This document shows positions 32,412 to 42,203 of a DNA stretch of 55,884 nucleotides, piece after piece. The notes beneath the pieces are model-generated. The model was not told the DNA's origin, searched no databases, and saw only the letters and a list, made by a program, of their open reading frames with translations. The stretch is from an uncultured bacterium (GTDB lineage: Bacteria; Patescibacteriota; Gracilibacteria; Absconditabacterales; Absconditicoccaceae): NCBI GenBank assembly GCA_903918675.1, contig CAIXFE010000030.1, positions 1-55,884 of the forward strand, read 5' to 3'. The number at the start of each line of letters is the position of its first letter. Position 1 is the first letter of the stretch. A program made the position numbers and the translations under genes.

Positions 32412-33218
32412 CTATAGTTGAGGTTTTTTTTCTCGAATAGCTTTCATAATCCAGTCACTAAAATCTAGCCCTGGCAAATAAGAGAAGTAATCTTTCTTTT
32501 TACGGTCTAAGATGACTCAGATATCTTCTTTATCAAGGTTGCCGATGACTTGATTAATTATGCTTTGGTATTCTTTTTGAGATCTTAAGAATCAATAATA
32601 TTTTTTCCTCCATAGTTTCATATACAGCCCATCGGCAGGTCGAGTCATCGTATCAGACTGCATTGTCTCTAATATCCCTTCAAATCTGCCATCATCTTGC
32701 ACCTCTAGTTCCTCTCTCATTCCATATCGCTCCTTATTGGATTGCTTGGCTGCTTCCAATTTCTCTCTCAAGTAGTCTCTGTCAGACAAGGATATCTTAT
32801 TATGATCATAACCAAGACTCCTGAAATGGTCGTCAGAGAAAAAACTATCTACATCCTCCTTTTTCATAAGATTATCTAAACAAAGGAGAACGGCAGGTCT
32901 ATAACTATTGCCTAATAATGTATCCCTTACATCTCCATCAGTTAATGGATCCGCAATCAGAATGAATGATAAATTTCTCCTATATGCTTCCAAATATCAT
33001 CCCTCTTCATCTTTTTTTCCCATATAGCAATCCAGCTCAGCGGTGTCATCATGTCCTTGCATAAAATCATTTCCCATAGCTTGTGTTAAATATGCACGGC
33101 AATTTTCCTCTATTTGCTGATGTGGGAGGGATTCTCCCTTTCTGAGCTTGTCTAACGGTAAAGAGTTCCAGTGTTGCATTGAGATCTCATCGAGGGTAAG
33201 CTCATCATGCCGATACAT
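32412..33218 (-). CDS. Hypothetical protein, 268 aa
   Basis: ATG 33218 to TAG 32412-32414, three TGA codons read as Gly. It is acidic and helical, with no TM segment. Its C-terminal tail (SYLPGLDFSDWIMKAIREKK) is an amphipathic helix. It ends convergent to the glycosyltransferase operon. I recognise no family. Its base composition matches the neighbouring lineage-specific unknowns at 33627 and 37831. Confidence 0.7.
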
Positions 33219-33577
33219 GTGCGTTATAGATAGGAAATAAATATTGGTGATAATATAAACATCCTCATCTATTTGTCAAGCCGCTAGTCTCAATAAAAAA
33301 AACCTGACTTGCAATCAGATTAATTTTACTTTAGAACCGACCGGGAGCTCTTTGAACAGATATATAGCAATCTCTTGTGACAAGCTAGGATCCCATTCCT
33401 TAAGAGTCTGATGCAATTCTACGTTAAGGACATAAAAGAAGAGACTGATACAGAAAGTCAGTTAACGGAAAAACAGAAAGTCCTGTATTGATTTAGGGAG
33501 TTTTAGGTTACTGCTGGAATGTTTTTGTTATTAAGGCAGGGAGATATGAACAGTATAAGATAATATGCCTTAGAAAT
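33219..33577. other. Divergent intergenic tract, no gene seen
   Basis: Promoter-bearing spacer between two divergent unknown genes. I see no open frame with codon-like content on either strand, even with TGA as sense, and no strong hairpin. aacctgacttgcaatcagatt (33301-33321) is the only notable imperfect inverted repeat. Confidence 0.4.
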
Positions 33578-33605
33578 TTGCAAAATCTCTAGAATTGGTT
33601 ATAAT
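33578..33605 (+). promoter_or_regulatory. Promoter of the 344-aa gene
   Basis: TTGCAA (33578-33583), a 16-bp spacer and TATAAT (33600-33605), 22 bp before ATG 33627. Same -35 word, spacer and -10 as the RuBisCO promoter at 53391. Confidence 0.7.
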
Positions 33606-33626
33606 TAAATAACCTTTATATACTAT

Positions 33627-34661
33627 ATGTATTACTTCATGGACAGAAAAAATAGTTTAAAAGTATTGAAAGACATCTCAGCGGTAAAGTACTATATAGA
33701 GAAAGACTCAGCCGACATCTCAGAAGAGACGAGAAATATAAGAGATAGATTGTTGAAGAATTTTGATGTTATTGAGAAGGCTATCTCACCCAGAGATGCT
33801 ATCTTGATCAATCAAATCAATAGTGATAAAACTAATAAGGAATATGTAGAGTATGCCGAGTTGCTTAAAAAAACAAAAGAATTGAAATATCAGAATATCT
33901 GATCACAAGTAGGCTTGATGGAAAAACTTGAAGGGGAAATTGGAGACTACAAGATAAGCCACAAAAGAAAAGATGATAAAAATACCAACCATGCAACAAT
34001 TAGAGAAGATATTAAACAAATTGGAATCAGGTTGGATCCTAACCATTTAGGACTCGAAAATCTGGTCTTGCCATTAAAAGAACTTAAAGAGGTATTGGGT
34101 AATGATTTATATGAGATATATATTTCTTATATAGAGATCCTCCGTTCAAAAGCATTTCAACTGGCAAACCTACATAATCTTGAAGAGCTTGAATCTATGG
34201 ATATATTCCCAAATCGTGATCCAGAATCGAGATTAACAAATCGTTTTAGGCTGGATAATCATATAAGATTGACTGTAGAAAGTCTTGCTTCCTTAGATAA
34301 TTTAAGAAACAAAGGTGAACTAACCTTTATCTTAAATGATTTGGATATAAAGGAGGACCAAATAGCTATTTCCAAAATTTGCGAAATTCTCCAAATTGAC
34401 TCTCAAAAATTTATGAAAACTCTTAAGGAAAATTCCAAAGTCAAAATTGGGATATTCAATACAAAAGAATATGGTGTTGGTATTCGAATTGGAGATTATG
34501 AAAACAGAATTTGAGAAAAAGTTTTTTTTTCACTAAATCCCCAAATAAATATCAAAATGATTGAAGAGAGACTCCACTTATTGTGGAAAGTGAAAGATAT
34601 GCTCAAAGAGGAAAAGCAAAAAGAAAAGAGAAAGCAAAGAAAATTAGAATCTTCTGTATAA
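33627..34661 (+). CDS. Hypothetical helical protein, 344 aa
   Basis: ATG 33627 (or 33639, MDRKNSLKVL) to TAA. TGA codons at 33900 and 34512 are read as Gly; the second one joins a lysine-rich C-terminal helix (LKEEKQKEKRKQRKLE). The protein is helical throughout with no membrane segment. I do not recognise the family. It is bounded by a strong promoter and a bidirectional terminator, so it is a single-gene unit. Confidence 0.7.
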
Positions 34662-34695
34662 AAAAGAGAGGGGCATTATATGGTTTATATATCAA

Positions 34696-34728
34696 AAAAA
34701 TCGCCTACACTTGAGGCGGTTTTTTTAT
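34696..34728. terminator. Bidirectional terminator
   Basis: CGCCT (34702-34706) pairs with AGGCG (34714-34718), flanked by seven A and eight T residues. It ends both the 344-residue gene and the minus-strand tRNA unit. Confidence 0.85.
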
Positions 34729-34752
34729 TATTTCAATCTTGCTTTCTATTTT

Positions 34753-34826
34753 TAGGCGCGCGGGGATTCGAACCCCGGACCTTATCCTTAAGAGGGATCT
34801 GCTCTAACCAGCTGAGCTACGCACCC
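34753..34826 (-). tRNA. tRNA-Lys(CUU)
   Basis: A 74-nt cloverleaf. The acceptor strand GGGTGCG pairs with CGCGCCT (one G-U at the top pair), the D arm is GCTC/GAGC, the anticodon loop is CTCTTAA with anticodon CTT at 34790-34792, and the T arm is CGGGG-TTCGAAT-CCCCG. The discriminator is A, and CCA is not encoded, so it depends on the CCA-adding enzyme. The 27-43 pair in the anticodon stem looks mismatched (G-A). Confidence 0.9.
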
Positions 34827-34852
34827 ATGGTGTACTTATGGTTATAACCGAC

Positions 34853-34908
34853 ACCTAGAACTTTTACCGCTAAAGCGGGACTGTTCTAATCAGTCGAGTT
34901 ATGCACTC
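34853..34908 (-). pseudogene. Degenerate tRNA-like 5' half (copy B)
   Basis: Aligns without gaps to copy A at 35173-35225 but with about nine or ten changes, mostly G-to-A and C-to-T, that break the acceptor and D stems. It keeps CAGTCCCGCTTTAGCGG. There is no recognisable T arm. Its 5' end overlaps the stop codon of the GIY-YIG gene. Confidence 0.6.
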
Positions 34909-35147
34909 ATGACAAAGTTTTTTTCTTGCAACCATCTTTCGATGTGTCATGATTTTTTTATTTTTCTTTCTAATGCCAATGCATCTTTTTTGTCCTTACA
35001 TTCAAACCATCATACTAATACAACGCTATCTCATATTCTCTTAGTGAAATAATTATTGCCTCTTTTATGCTCTTCTCGCCTCCTGGATAAATTGTTTGTA
35101 CATCAAACGTAGTACTTAGTTCATCTTAGAATATACACATAATACAT
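34899..35147 (-). CDS. Small GIY-YIG endonuclease-like protein
   Basis: 82 residues, ATG 35147 to TAA 34899-34901, missed in the standard code because five TGA codons interrupt it. The domain is nearly complete: VYIL (the GIY-like strand), YYVGCTNNLSRRREEH (YIG motif, catalytic Arg, H), FTKRIGDSVVLV, and ALALERKIKKSGHIERWL (catalytic Glu). TGA encodes the conserved Gly of YVG (35103-35105). Single-domain GIY-YIG proteins are common in CPR genomes, with unproven roles in DNA cleavage. Here it lies exactly between two tRNA-like halves and its last codons overlap one of them, as expected of a homing-type insertion. Confidence 0.85.
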
Positions 35148-35172
35148 AGAATAATCTGCATATAAATATATC

Positions 35173-35225
35173 CTGGACCTTTCCCGCTGAAGCGGGACTG
35201 CTCTAACCAGCTGAGCTACGCACCC
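35173..35225 (-). pseudogene. tRNA-like 5' half (copy A), UCA in loop
   Basis: The first 27 nt match tRNA-Lys(CUU) exactly (acceptor strand, D arm). A strong hairpin TCCCG-CTTCAG-CGGGA follows. If U33 is the T after C, the loop triplet is TCA, which would read UGA, but the loop has six nt rather than seven. AAGGTCC follows and then AT-rich sequence with no T arm. It is either a truncated tRNA or an unusual tRNA-like RNA. Confidence 0.5.
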
Positions 35226-35292
35226 AATAAAAAAAATTGGTACGGCATCGTATATAGAGATACAGAATCGAAAATCAACTAAATTTTCAATA

Positions 35293-35979
35293 CTATACAA
35301 TAGTCAATAAATCCATCTCTTCGAGGTAGCCATTACCATAGGTATCAGACAGGTGTTGACGAAACAATTCAACATCATCGGGATTCCCAATCATTCATAA
35401 GATGGCTTTGGCTGTAGTCGTAGATAGGCTATAATCGTCTGGGTGATTAACTACCTGAGAAATAGATGCTCCCGATATGCTAAAGGTCTGGTAATGGCTA
35501 TTGATTTTCTCAGTCATTAATTTTGCTGTAGGGAATAATCATTTCCCGCCTACGAGAAAAGACTTTAAACTAGATAGGGCTGCAATGTTAGCGGTATATT
35601 TAAGTTTCTTGGGAGTGACAGGTTTTGAAAGATCTTCTAAGAGAAAGCTTTTTATATCTTGTAATCTATTAAAGAGTGTAGTGGCAATATTTTCTAATTT
35701 TTCTTGCACAGAAGTATCTCATACAGAAATGTGGCGGATTTCTCATAGAGTGGCATTTGTTATTTTAAGATCAGTAAGGACGAATATCAGGTCTTGGACA
35801 CTTTTAGGAATGGTGGGAAGTGTTTCGTTTTGAAGTATAAAAAGACGATTGTCAAAGGTAATCAAAAGATCCTCACTCAATCAGGGGAGAGGTTTTTTTC
35901 CGATCACAAAAGCCATGCATTGCGTAACTTCCCTTACATCTCCGATCGGTAAAAATTCTAATAAATCTTTATGCAACAT
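35293..35979 (-). CDS. Hypothetical protein, 228 aa
   Basis: ATG 35979 (MLHKDLLEFLPIGDVREV) to TAG 35293-35295. The frame is open only with UGA as Gly (five TGA codons, for example PLP-G-LSED and VGGK-G-LFPT). It appears soluble with alternating strands and helices and shows no TM segment. No family recognised. A long + strand open frame at 35501 is its shadow. Confidence 0.75.
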
Positions 35980-36147
35980 AATAAAACTCGAATTAAAACA
36001 CCATCTTTGTATATATTAGCACATAAATGTCAAGCCAAAACGTAATTCTTTCTCCTTCAGACTTCCTCTTTCTTTTCCCGACCAATTCACTACAATCACC
36101 CTCAACAATTATTAATTCTTCATTCTTAATTCTTAATTTGCGAAGCA

Positions 36148-37680
36148 ATGCGTTTCTACGATGAAGTAACCATTCATGTCCAATCCGGAAAGGGCGGTGA
36201 TGGAATAGTAACCGGCAGAAGAGAAAAAGGGATCCCATTCGGTGGACCTTCAGGAGGAAATGGCGGCGCAGGCTGATCCGTCATTTTACGTGCTTCCAAG
36301 GATGAAAACACCTTATTGTCCTATAGATATAAGAGCATCTTCAAACCCAAACCCTGAGAACCAGGAAGGTCTAAAGACCAATATGGATCCAACGCAGAAA
36401 ATATGCTTCTTACTATACCTGTCGGGACACTCATTAGAGATAAATTGACAGGAAAATTGCTCCATGCTTTCACTCAGGATGGAGAAGAACGGACCGCTGT
36501 CGAAGGGGGAGAGTGAGGCGTAGGAAATATGCATTTCAAAGATGCCGTCAATCAGTATCCCAATTTTTGTCTGCTCGGGGAACCTGGACATAAAAAAGAT
36601 ATTATATTGGAATTGCAATTGCTTGCAGATGTCGCTTTGATCGGATCTCCCAGTGTAGGTAAATCCAGCATCATCAATAGTATCTCCAATACCAAAGCGA
36701 AGGTAGCTGATTATCCCTTTACGACCTTAGCCCCCAATCTGTGATCGGTATTGTATGAAAATCAACATTTCAATGTCATCGATATCCCTGGATTGATCAA
36801 GTGAGCTGCTGAGGGAAAGGGGCTCGGGAACGCCTTTTTGCGTCATATCCTGAAATCGAGGATCTTCTGTATCGTAGTAGATATTGCCAGATATGATACA
36901 GGGATCACTGAAGCGACAGACATCTTGGAAGAGATTTGGGAGTATATCCAAAAGAAATTTGATCCTTCATTGGTCGGTGAGATAAGCATAGATATTAAGG
37001 GAGATGGCTCCATGATGACCTTGTATGCCTATCATGAAGGGAGGATCCTACTGGAGAAAAGAGTCTTGTTTCTCGTCAATAAGTATGATCTCGTGAATGA
37101 TGAGGACATCCTCAAAGAGTATCTGACCCAACTCAAAGACCAGATAATTTTGTTTTTAAAAAAGAAAAAAGCCCGCCTGCCGTCCGACAAAGAAAATGTT
37201 GGCGGGCAGGTCTGAAAGACTATCACGAAAAAACTCCTAGACGAAAATCTGTTCGTGATCTCCGCTGCGACTCACTATGGTATCAACGATCGGCTCAAGA
37301 GGGTAGTGACCCTCCTGCGAAATACGAAACCAGAAGAAGTCTATCATCTAGAAAATATCCCTGTAGAAGACCAAGAAGAAGAAAAGATCGCGATGATCAC
37401 CGAAGTCACTGATCAGGAAAAAAAGATATTGCTCGATGAATGATATATCGACGAAGGCAGCTATGAGCACGCAAAAGTACGAGAAGTCCGTAATGCCGAG
37501 ATCTGTAAATTAGTACGACAAATGTGGCGAGGCAACCAAGAAGCAGAAAACTTCTTTTGGAAAACCATGGATCAAAAATGATTTTTACTGACCTTCGATC
37601 TCGCAGGTATCCACAAAGGTGATATCTTGAAAATAGTAAGTTACTATGCGGGGAAAGATGATAGGTACATCGTGTATTAA
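36148..37680 (+). CDS. obg: Ribosome-assembly GTPase Obg
   Basis: 510 residues, ATG 36148 to TAA. The N-terminal Obg fold is glycine-rich: [14 protein letters not shown] and [12 protein letters not shown], with TGA glycines. The G domain has G1 [11 protein letters not shown]2/G3 [12 protein letters not shown] and [16 protein letters not shown], and G4 NKYD. SAATHYG fits G5. The C-terminal region resembles the OCT domain. Between G4 and G5 an insertion ([19 protein letters not shown]) is encoded by a GC-rich inverted repeat, and residues [16 protein letters not shown] before G4 are also unusual. Obg binds the 50S subunit and senses GTP/ppGpp. Confidence 0.95.
37169..37214 (+). repeat. In-frame palindromic repeat inside obg
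   Basis: GCCCGCC pairs with GGCGGGC around a loop of about 23 nt; the GC content is far above the flanking gene. It belongs to the same class as the palindromes at 8081, 28140, 37700 and 48240. It encodes [14 protein letters not shown] between the G4 and G5 motifs. Confidence 0.75.
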
Positions 37681-37830
37681 GGGGGTTGGAAGGTGGGAAC
37701 CTGCCTCTACCGGCAGGCAGGCGTGCGAATGTGGGAGTGTGCTATTGTCATTGCGAGCCGAGTGAAACGAGGCGTGGCAATCCAGATAAAAAAAGCTACC
37801 ATCACCCTCCAACACTGCCACCCTTCAACA
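37681..37830. repeat. Compound repeat: palindrome plus cattgcgag element
   Basis: ggttggaaggtggga, then CCTGCCT/AGGCAGG (37700-37721), then gtgcgaatgtgggagtg, then cattgcgagccgagtgaaacg to ggcaatcc (about 37739-37783), then ccaacactgccaccc. The order of words equals the insertions found inside cca. The cattgcgag..ggcaat arms form an imperfect inverted repeat. Confidence 0.8.
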
Positions 37831-39885
37831 CTATGAAATCTCTTGTTTTACAGGGAATAATATTTTTCTGAAATATTCTTGGACCTCAGCAATATTTTCG
37901 GGCCTCTGATCCTTTGGTATGGGCAATCTTTCTTCTTGGTGTATCTTGATAACACCCAATTTAATTCCCCTTAAAATAAACCTATATATATCCATTACAT
38001 CCAAACCATATTCATTGTCCTGAAATACTCTTACTCTTACATTATTATAACTTGTAAAATAGGGGATATCAACATCTTCGGTTTTCCCTATTAATCCTCA
38101 GCGTACTGCCAATTCTATGGCTTTCATAGTTTCTTCCTCTTGCTCTGGAAGAATTTCATATTTATTTTCATTACTGATTGGTTCTTGAATATGTTTTGCT
38201 ACAATTACAGGCTCTCATGTTCAAATCACCACCTGCTTCATATTTCTATCATATGCATTAAATCACTGAGGAATATATGAAGCGAATTTTTTTGATATAC
38301 TATTTTCAAGGAGGTATATGAGGTCAGCATAAGGGATATCTCTCTCTTTAAGTGTAGGTAATAACTCTGACAAAATAGCATCTTCTCGTTTCACAAGAGA
38401 TTTATCCGAGCCATCTCCAATGATGGCACCAATAGAGCTTCTGTAGCAATCTGAAAGATTGTTCTTTATACATCCCCATGCAATAAATTGTTTCTTGGCT
38501 TCCAAAAAGTTTTTTGATTCCACTGCTTCATCAATGCTGTGTTTATTTTTTTCTATCGCTGTCTCCATATGTCATTTGAATATATTTTCATCGACTAATG
38601 TATGAAGGCAATTGAGTTTGTGGTAATACTCATCTACAATTTCTTGTGTACTCATTTTTATGGAATCAAATCGCTGTTGATCTATATTCTGATAGTGGTC
38701 ACTTGGATGCTGATATACACGGCTTCTTTGATTTTCATTATTCATTTCCTCTTCCATTGTTTCTTGTTGTTTGGTGAATAATTCATCAACCCATTTTCAT
38801 ATTAATACGCCAATATCAATACTTTCAGGCAAAGAAACCTTTTTAATATCTTCTATTGGTACTGGAAAATCTAATTCCCCATAGTGTTCTAATCTTATCA
38901 AAAATTCTCCAAGAGCCAACATTCACGCTTCTCAAAACTTTTCTATCATAGCATTTACTTTTTCTATGTTAAGAGTATGCTGTTTTAGTTGTATATCATT
39001 CCCTGGTCTCTTCTCTATCATGGGCAAAATTTTTTCACAGATTAACACTCACTCTTTTCAAAACTGCATAGATATATTATCCGTATCAGTATATCCACTT
39101 ATTTCTATTTCAGATGAAGTATCATCATCTGCTCTATCTACTGTTTCATTCATGTAAGTGAGAAGGTCTTCAAGAATTAACAACCACTCTTCTCCAAATT
39201 CGTTTAGTATTATGTCAGTCACATTTTTTCTATTTAAAAAATATCTTTCTTCTGGCCATTGCTGTATTTCAGATGAGACCTGATTCTTTACATCGATCAA
39301 GCCCTGACTTGTGACTATATCGAGACATCTTTTGACGTCTGCCCTCTCAGTGTAATTACTAGAATTTTCCCCGACATTTATGCTTTGTAAAAAATCTTGT
39401 TTGGGGAATAAATGGTCTCTAAAATATTCTTGAATTTCACCGACTTTTCCAGCTCTTTCAGCTTCGGGGATTGGAACAAATTTCTCATCGATACGTTTTG
39501 TGTAGATATATTCTGAATGGGCTATTTCTCATAAAATATCCCCCGCTTTTTTATTAAGATAATTTTCCTCTATTCCAAAGGTTCTGAGTGAAATAACTCA
39601 CTCATAAGGTATTTCGGTATCTCCCGTCTCTCCTATCATCCCATGCAACACAGCTATTTTTATATAGTTCATAATCTCATCCTCCCTATAATAGGGAATC
39701 GGTCTAGCTAAACCTATTGTGAAAGATAGATGAGTCATCATACGATCTTCATTTGGCTCTGGCTCTCTTTCACTTTCACTGAAAATAGAAAAAGTAAGAT
39801 CGCTTTTAGTAAAAGTTTCAAGTCTGTCTAGTTGGGACGTGTTTATTTTTACATCTTCACCGGGGATAATATCTTTAATCTCCAT
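37831..39885 (-). CDS. Large hypothetical protein with duplicated module
   Basis: 684 residues, ATG 39885 to TAG 37831-37833. Four visible fragments lie in one frame and join through TGA. It is acidic and soluble. Two regions repeat each other: GMIGETGDTEIPYE .. FVPIPEAERAGKVGEIQEYF .. LFPKQDF near residues 85-165, and GLIGKTEDVDIPYF .. LPIPKDQRPENIAEVQEYF .. LFPVKQE at the C-terminus, so an internal duplication of about 80-90 residues is clear. No known family. It faces rlmH across a palindrome-bearing spacer. Confidence 0.8.
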
Positions 39886-39985
39886 TTTGATTCTTATAAG
39901 GAAGTAAAATGATGACTTATTTATAACTATTTGCTATTGAATGTCAAATGATTTTATAGTAATTTTTATATCATGATTTTCTAGG

Positions 39986-40019
39986 ATCCTAAGTGCGCAC
40001 TTAGGATGGGTGTGCACCC
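39986..40019. promoter_or_regulatory. Perfect 22-bp palindrome, possible operator
   Basis: ATCCTAAGTGC (39986-39996) is followed directly by its exact reverse complement (39997-40007), and then GGGTGTGCACCC, a near palindrome. It lies between two divergent genes (starts at 39885 and 40114). It could be an operator or a strong hairpin at the 5' end of either transcript. Confidence 0.5.
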
Positions 40020-40113
40020 AAAAAATGAATTATAAATTAATAAAAATGCTTGTATAAATTGATGAAATTAGTATGTTTTTGAGTGGGATTTTATCTTTAT
40101 CTAGCTTATTATC

Positions 40114-40554
40114 ATGTTCACTATAATCTCTATTTCCGATTCTGACAAACACCGACAATCAGTCGTTCAAGAATATACCAAACGTCTCTGAAAGTCAGTC
40201 AAAATCTTAGATCTCAAGCCGAGTAAAAATGGCAATACTCAGCAAATAATTTCTGCCGATACAGAAAATATTATTTCACATCTCCAGAAATTTTCTGATA
40301 CCAAAAAGATTCTCCTCTCCAAAGAGTGAAAACAATTAGATACTTTGGTATTACATAAATTTCTTACGAATCAGAATATCGTCTTCATTATCTGATGACC
40401 GTATGGATTAGATGAAAAAAAATTAACTCCATATATAGATGAAAAAATTTCTTTCGGGGCAATTACCCTACCTCATGGCTTGGCGAAGGTAACGTTGTTG
40501 GAACAATTGTATAGAATCGGCACAATAGAGCAGGGGAAGAGTTATCATTATTAG
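40114..40554 (+). CDS. rlmH: 23S rRNA m3-pseudouridine1915 methyltransferase
   Basis: SPOUT-class enzyme that methylates pseudouridine 1915 of 23S rRNA. It has 146 residues, ATG 40114 to TAG. The family's knot motif FIIGGPYGLDE is seen near residue 92; both its glycines come from consecutive TGA codons at 40393-40398. ILLSKE-G-KQLDT and the C-terminal LPHGLAKVTLLEQLYRI complete the SAM site and dimer helix; HY ends the protein as usual for RlmH. Without recoding this gene shows no ORF at all. Confidence 0.95.
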
Positions 40555-40682
40555 AATCGTAGGTGCTTAGAAGTTTAGATGATTAGGAGCTTAGACCCAG
40601 ATACTTAGCAAAGCAGCTTGTCTTGATTTTATGGACAAAATAACTATACTTTCATCACTTTATTTTGTGTCTTATTCTTCAC

Positions 40683-40841
40683 ATGAAATTTGAAATAATT
40701 TTTGAAGATAATGGAACCTATGGTGCTGCTATCAAGATCGGGAATGAGCATATTTTTACGGTAGGTAAAGATTACGATGATCTCTGGAAAAATATAAAAG
40801 ATGCAGTATCTTGTGCTTTGGGAAAGTGAAGGATCTGATAA
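40683..40841 (+). CDS. HicB-like small protein, 52 aa
   Basis: ATG 40683 to TAA, two TGA glycines near the end (LGK-G-RI-G). The sequence MKFEIIFEDNGTYGAAIKIG followed by GKDYDDLWKNIKDAVSCAL resembles the partial RNase H-like fold of HicB antitoxins or DUF1902 proteins. No HicA-like toxin lies next to it. It is too short to be certain. A terminator hairpin follows. Confidence 0.55.
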
Positions 40842-40871
40842 AGAAATATAGAATCAAATTGTAATAGGATG

Positions 40872-40897
40872 AGTGTGCAAAAGTACACTTTTTTTTT
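40872..40897 (+). terminator. Terminator hairpin
   Basis: AGTGT (40872-40876) pairs with ACACT (40885-40889), followed by nine T residues. Confidence 0.75.
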
Positions 40898-40964
40898 AGA
40901 AAACAATTGATTCTCAAGAGCCGGTCGGTATATTAACCATGTCTTTATATGGTAATGAAAGATA

Positions 40965-41165
40965 ATGATTCCACAGAAGCAAAAATATGTAGATCGGAAA
41001 GATATAGATCAGGAGCTTTCTTATATCAAACAAATGAAAAACGACATCGAGAAAAAACATTACACCATCTCTGAGAAGCTACAACGAGAAATCGAATGAT
41101 CGGCAGACATTCAGTCTATGAGGGATAATTTTCTGATTAACTCCAAGACTTGAGAGATAGTGTAG
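40965..41165 (+). CDS. Small coiled hypothetical protein, 66 aa
   Basis: ATG 40965 to TAG, two TGA read as Gly (EIE-G-SAD and SKT-G-EIV). It is helical and charged (DRKDIDQELSYIKQMKNDIE). An overlapping frame from ATG 40956 is also open for a while, so the identity is uncertain; this frame has the more protein-like composition. Confidence 0.45.
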
Positions 41166-41263
41166 AATCCCGATTAAAAAAACCTAGTCCTAGTTCCAAC
41201 TGTAAGTCAGTACACAGGTAGAATTTGGGATAGGTAAAATCAAGAAGGATATGTATGTTCATG

Positions 41264-41291
41264 TTGACTTTAATTAGGAAATGGCTATAAC
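41264..41291 (+). promoter_or_regulatory. Promoter upstream of the RT operon
   Basis: TTGACT (41264-41269), a 16-bp spacer and TATAAC (41286-41291), about 97 bp before the ATG at 41388. The 41292-41387 leader would be non-coding and could carry RNA structure. Confidence 0.55.
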
Positions 41292-41387
41292 CCATTTGGC
41301 TGACACTCCTGAGAATAAAGGGTTAATTAAAACTAAAACTCTCAGATGTTGGTTCCTGAATTTTAGTCCACCCCCTAGCTATTTCTA

Positions 41388-42170
41388 ATGCAGTTAACCA
41401 TCCCTTTCATAGATCTCGATGAGGCTCCATGCAATGAAGATCATAGTGCTGACGCATATATGAATGAATTTGAACAATGAAATTTCTCTCATGTGCTGCG
41501 ACAGAATAGATATTCTGCCCAAGAGCTTGCACATGTTTTGTTGATGAGTCCCACGGCATGCGAGGAAGTAAAGATAATGATATTAGAAAGGATGTGAAGA
41601 AATATCGACTTCATTATAGAGGAAATGAATGAAGAATACAAACGATATGTCCGCAAACATAATGATGAGGTAAGAAGTATACTTAAGCGTAATTTTGAAA
41701 AGGACGAGTGGTGGCCGGAAAGTACAGCATCGCTTAGATTTCGTAAATACAATGATTATTACTGGAAATCGTTTGGAGGTAAAAGTTTCAATAACACATC
41801 AGTATGCGATAGTAATCATGAATGGCACGAAAAATACCTTCTGAGGTCAAAGCGACATATGCAGTATTGTGTCTCTCAAGTCCTGTCATCGACGGTATCT
41901 GATAAAGCTTCTATTATAGAAGATTATGCATACACAAACTTCCCAGTAGATAATTTTTTCGAGGCGGTATGTGATATGGATATAGGAGAAGATGATCAGA
42001 AATATGTTCTGAGATCAATATTAGAAAGCTGTGTCGACTGGGAGCTTATTGCATTGGCAAATGCCTCATGGATTTCGGATAATCGAATAGATTTCATTGT
42101 GGAATGGATATCAGAAACTGATACGATAGAAGACGAGGACAAAGCATTTATTTTGAAACAGATACAATAA
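41388..42170 (+). CDS. Unknown protein coupled to reverse transcriptase
   Basis: 260 residues, ATG 41388 to TAA, with TGA glycines in EFEQ-G-NFSH and ERM-G-RNID. It is acidic at both ends (CDMDIGEDDQKY, SETDTIEDEDKAF) with a basic, aromatic middle (RFRKYNDYYWKSF, NHEWHEKYLLRSKRHMQ). The reverse transcriptase starts 33 bp downstream, so the two are almost certainly one transcript. Retrons and Abi-type RT systems usually pair the RT with an accessory or effector protein; this would be the candidate. I recognise no catalytic motif or family. Confidence 0.75.
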
Positions 42171-42203
42171 ATGAAAATATAATTTATATATTCTATACTA
42201 GAG

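Noticed and set aside
37585-37871. ORFs on both strands after obg
   Set aside because: They run through the palindrome and cattgcgag repeat and overlap the ends of obg and the 684-aa gene.
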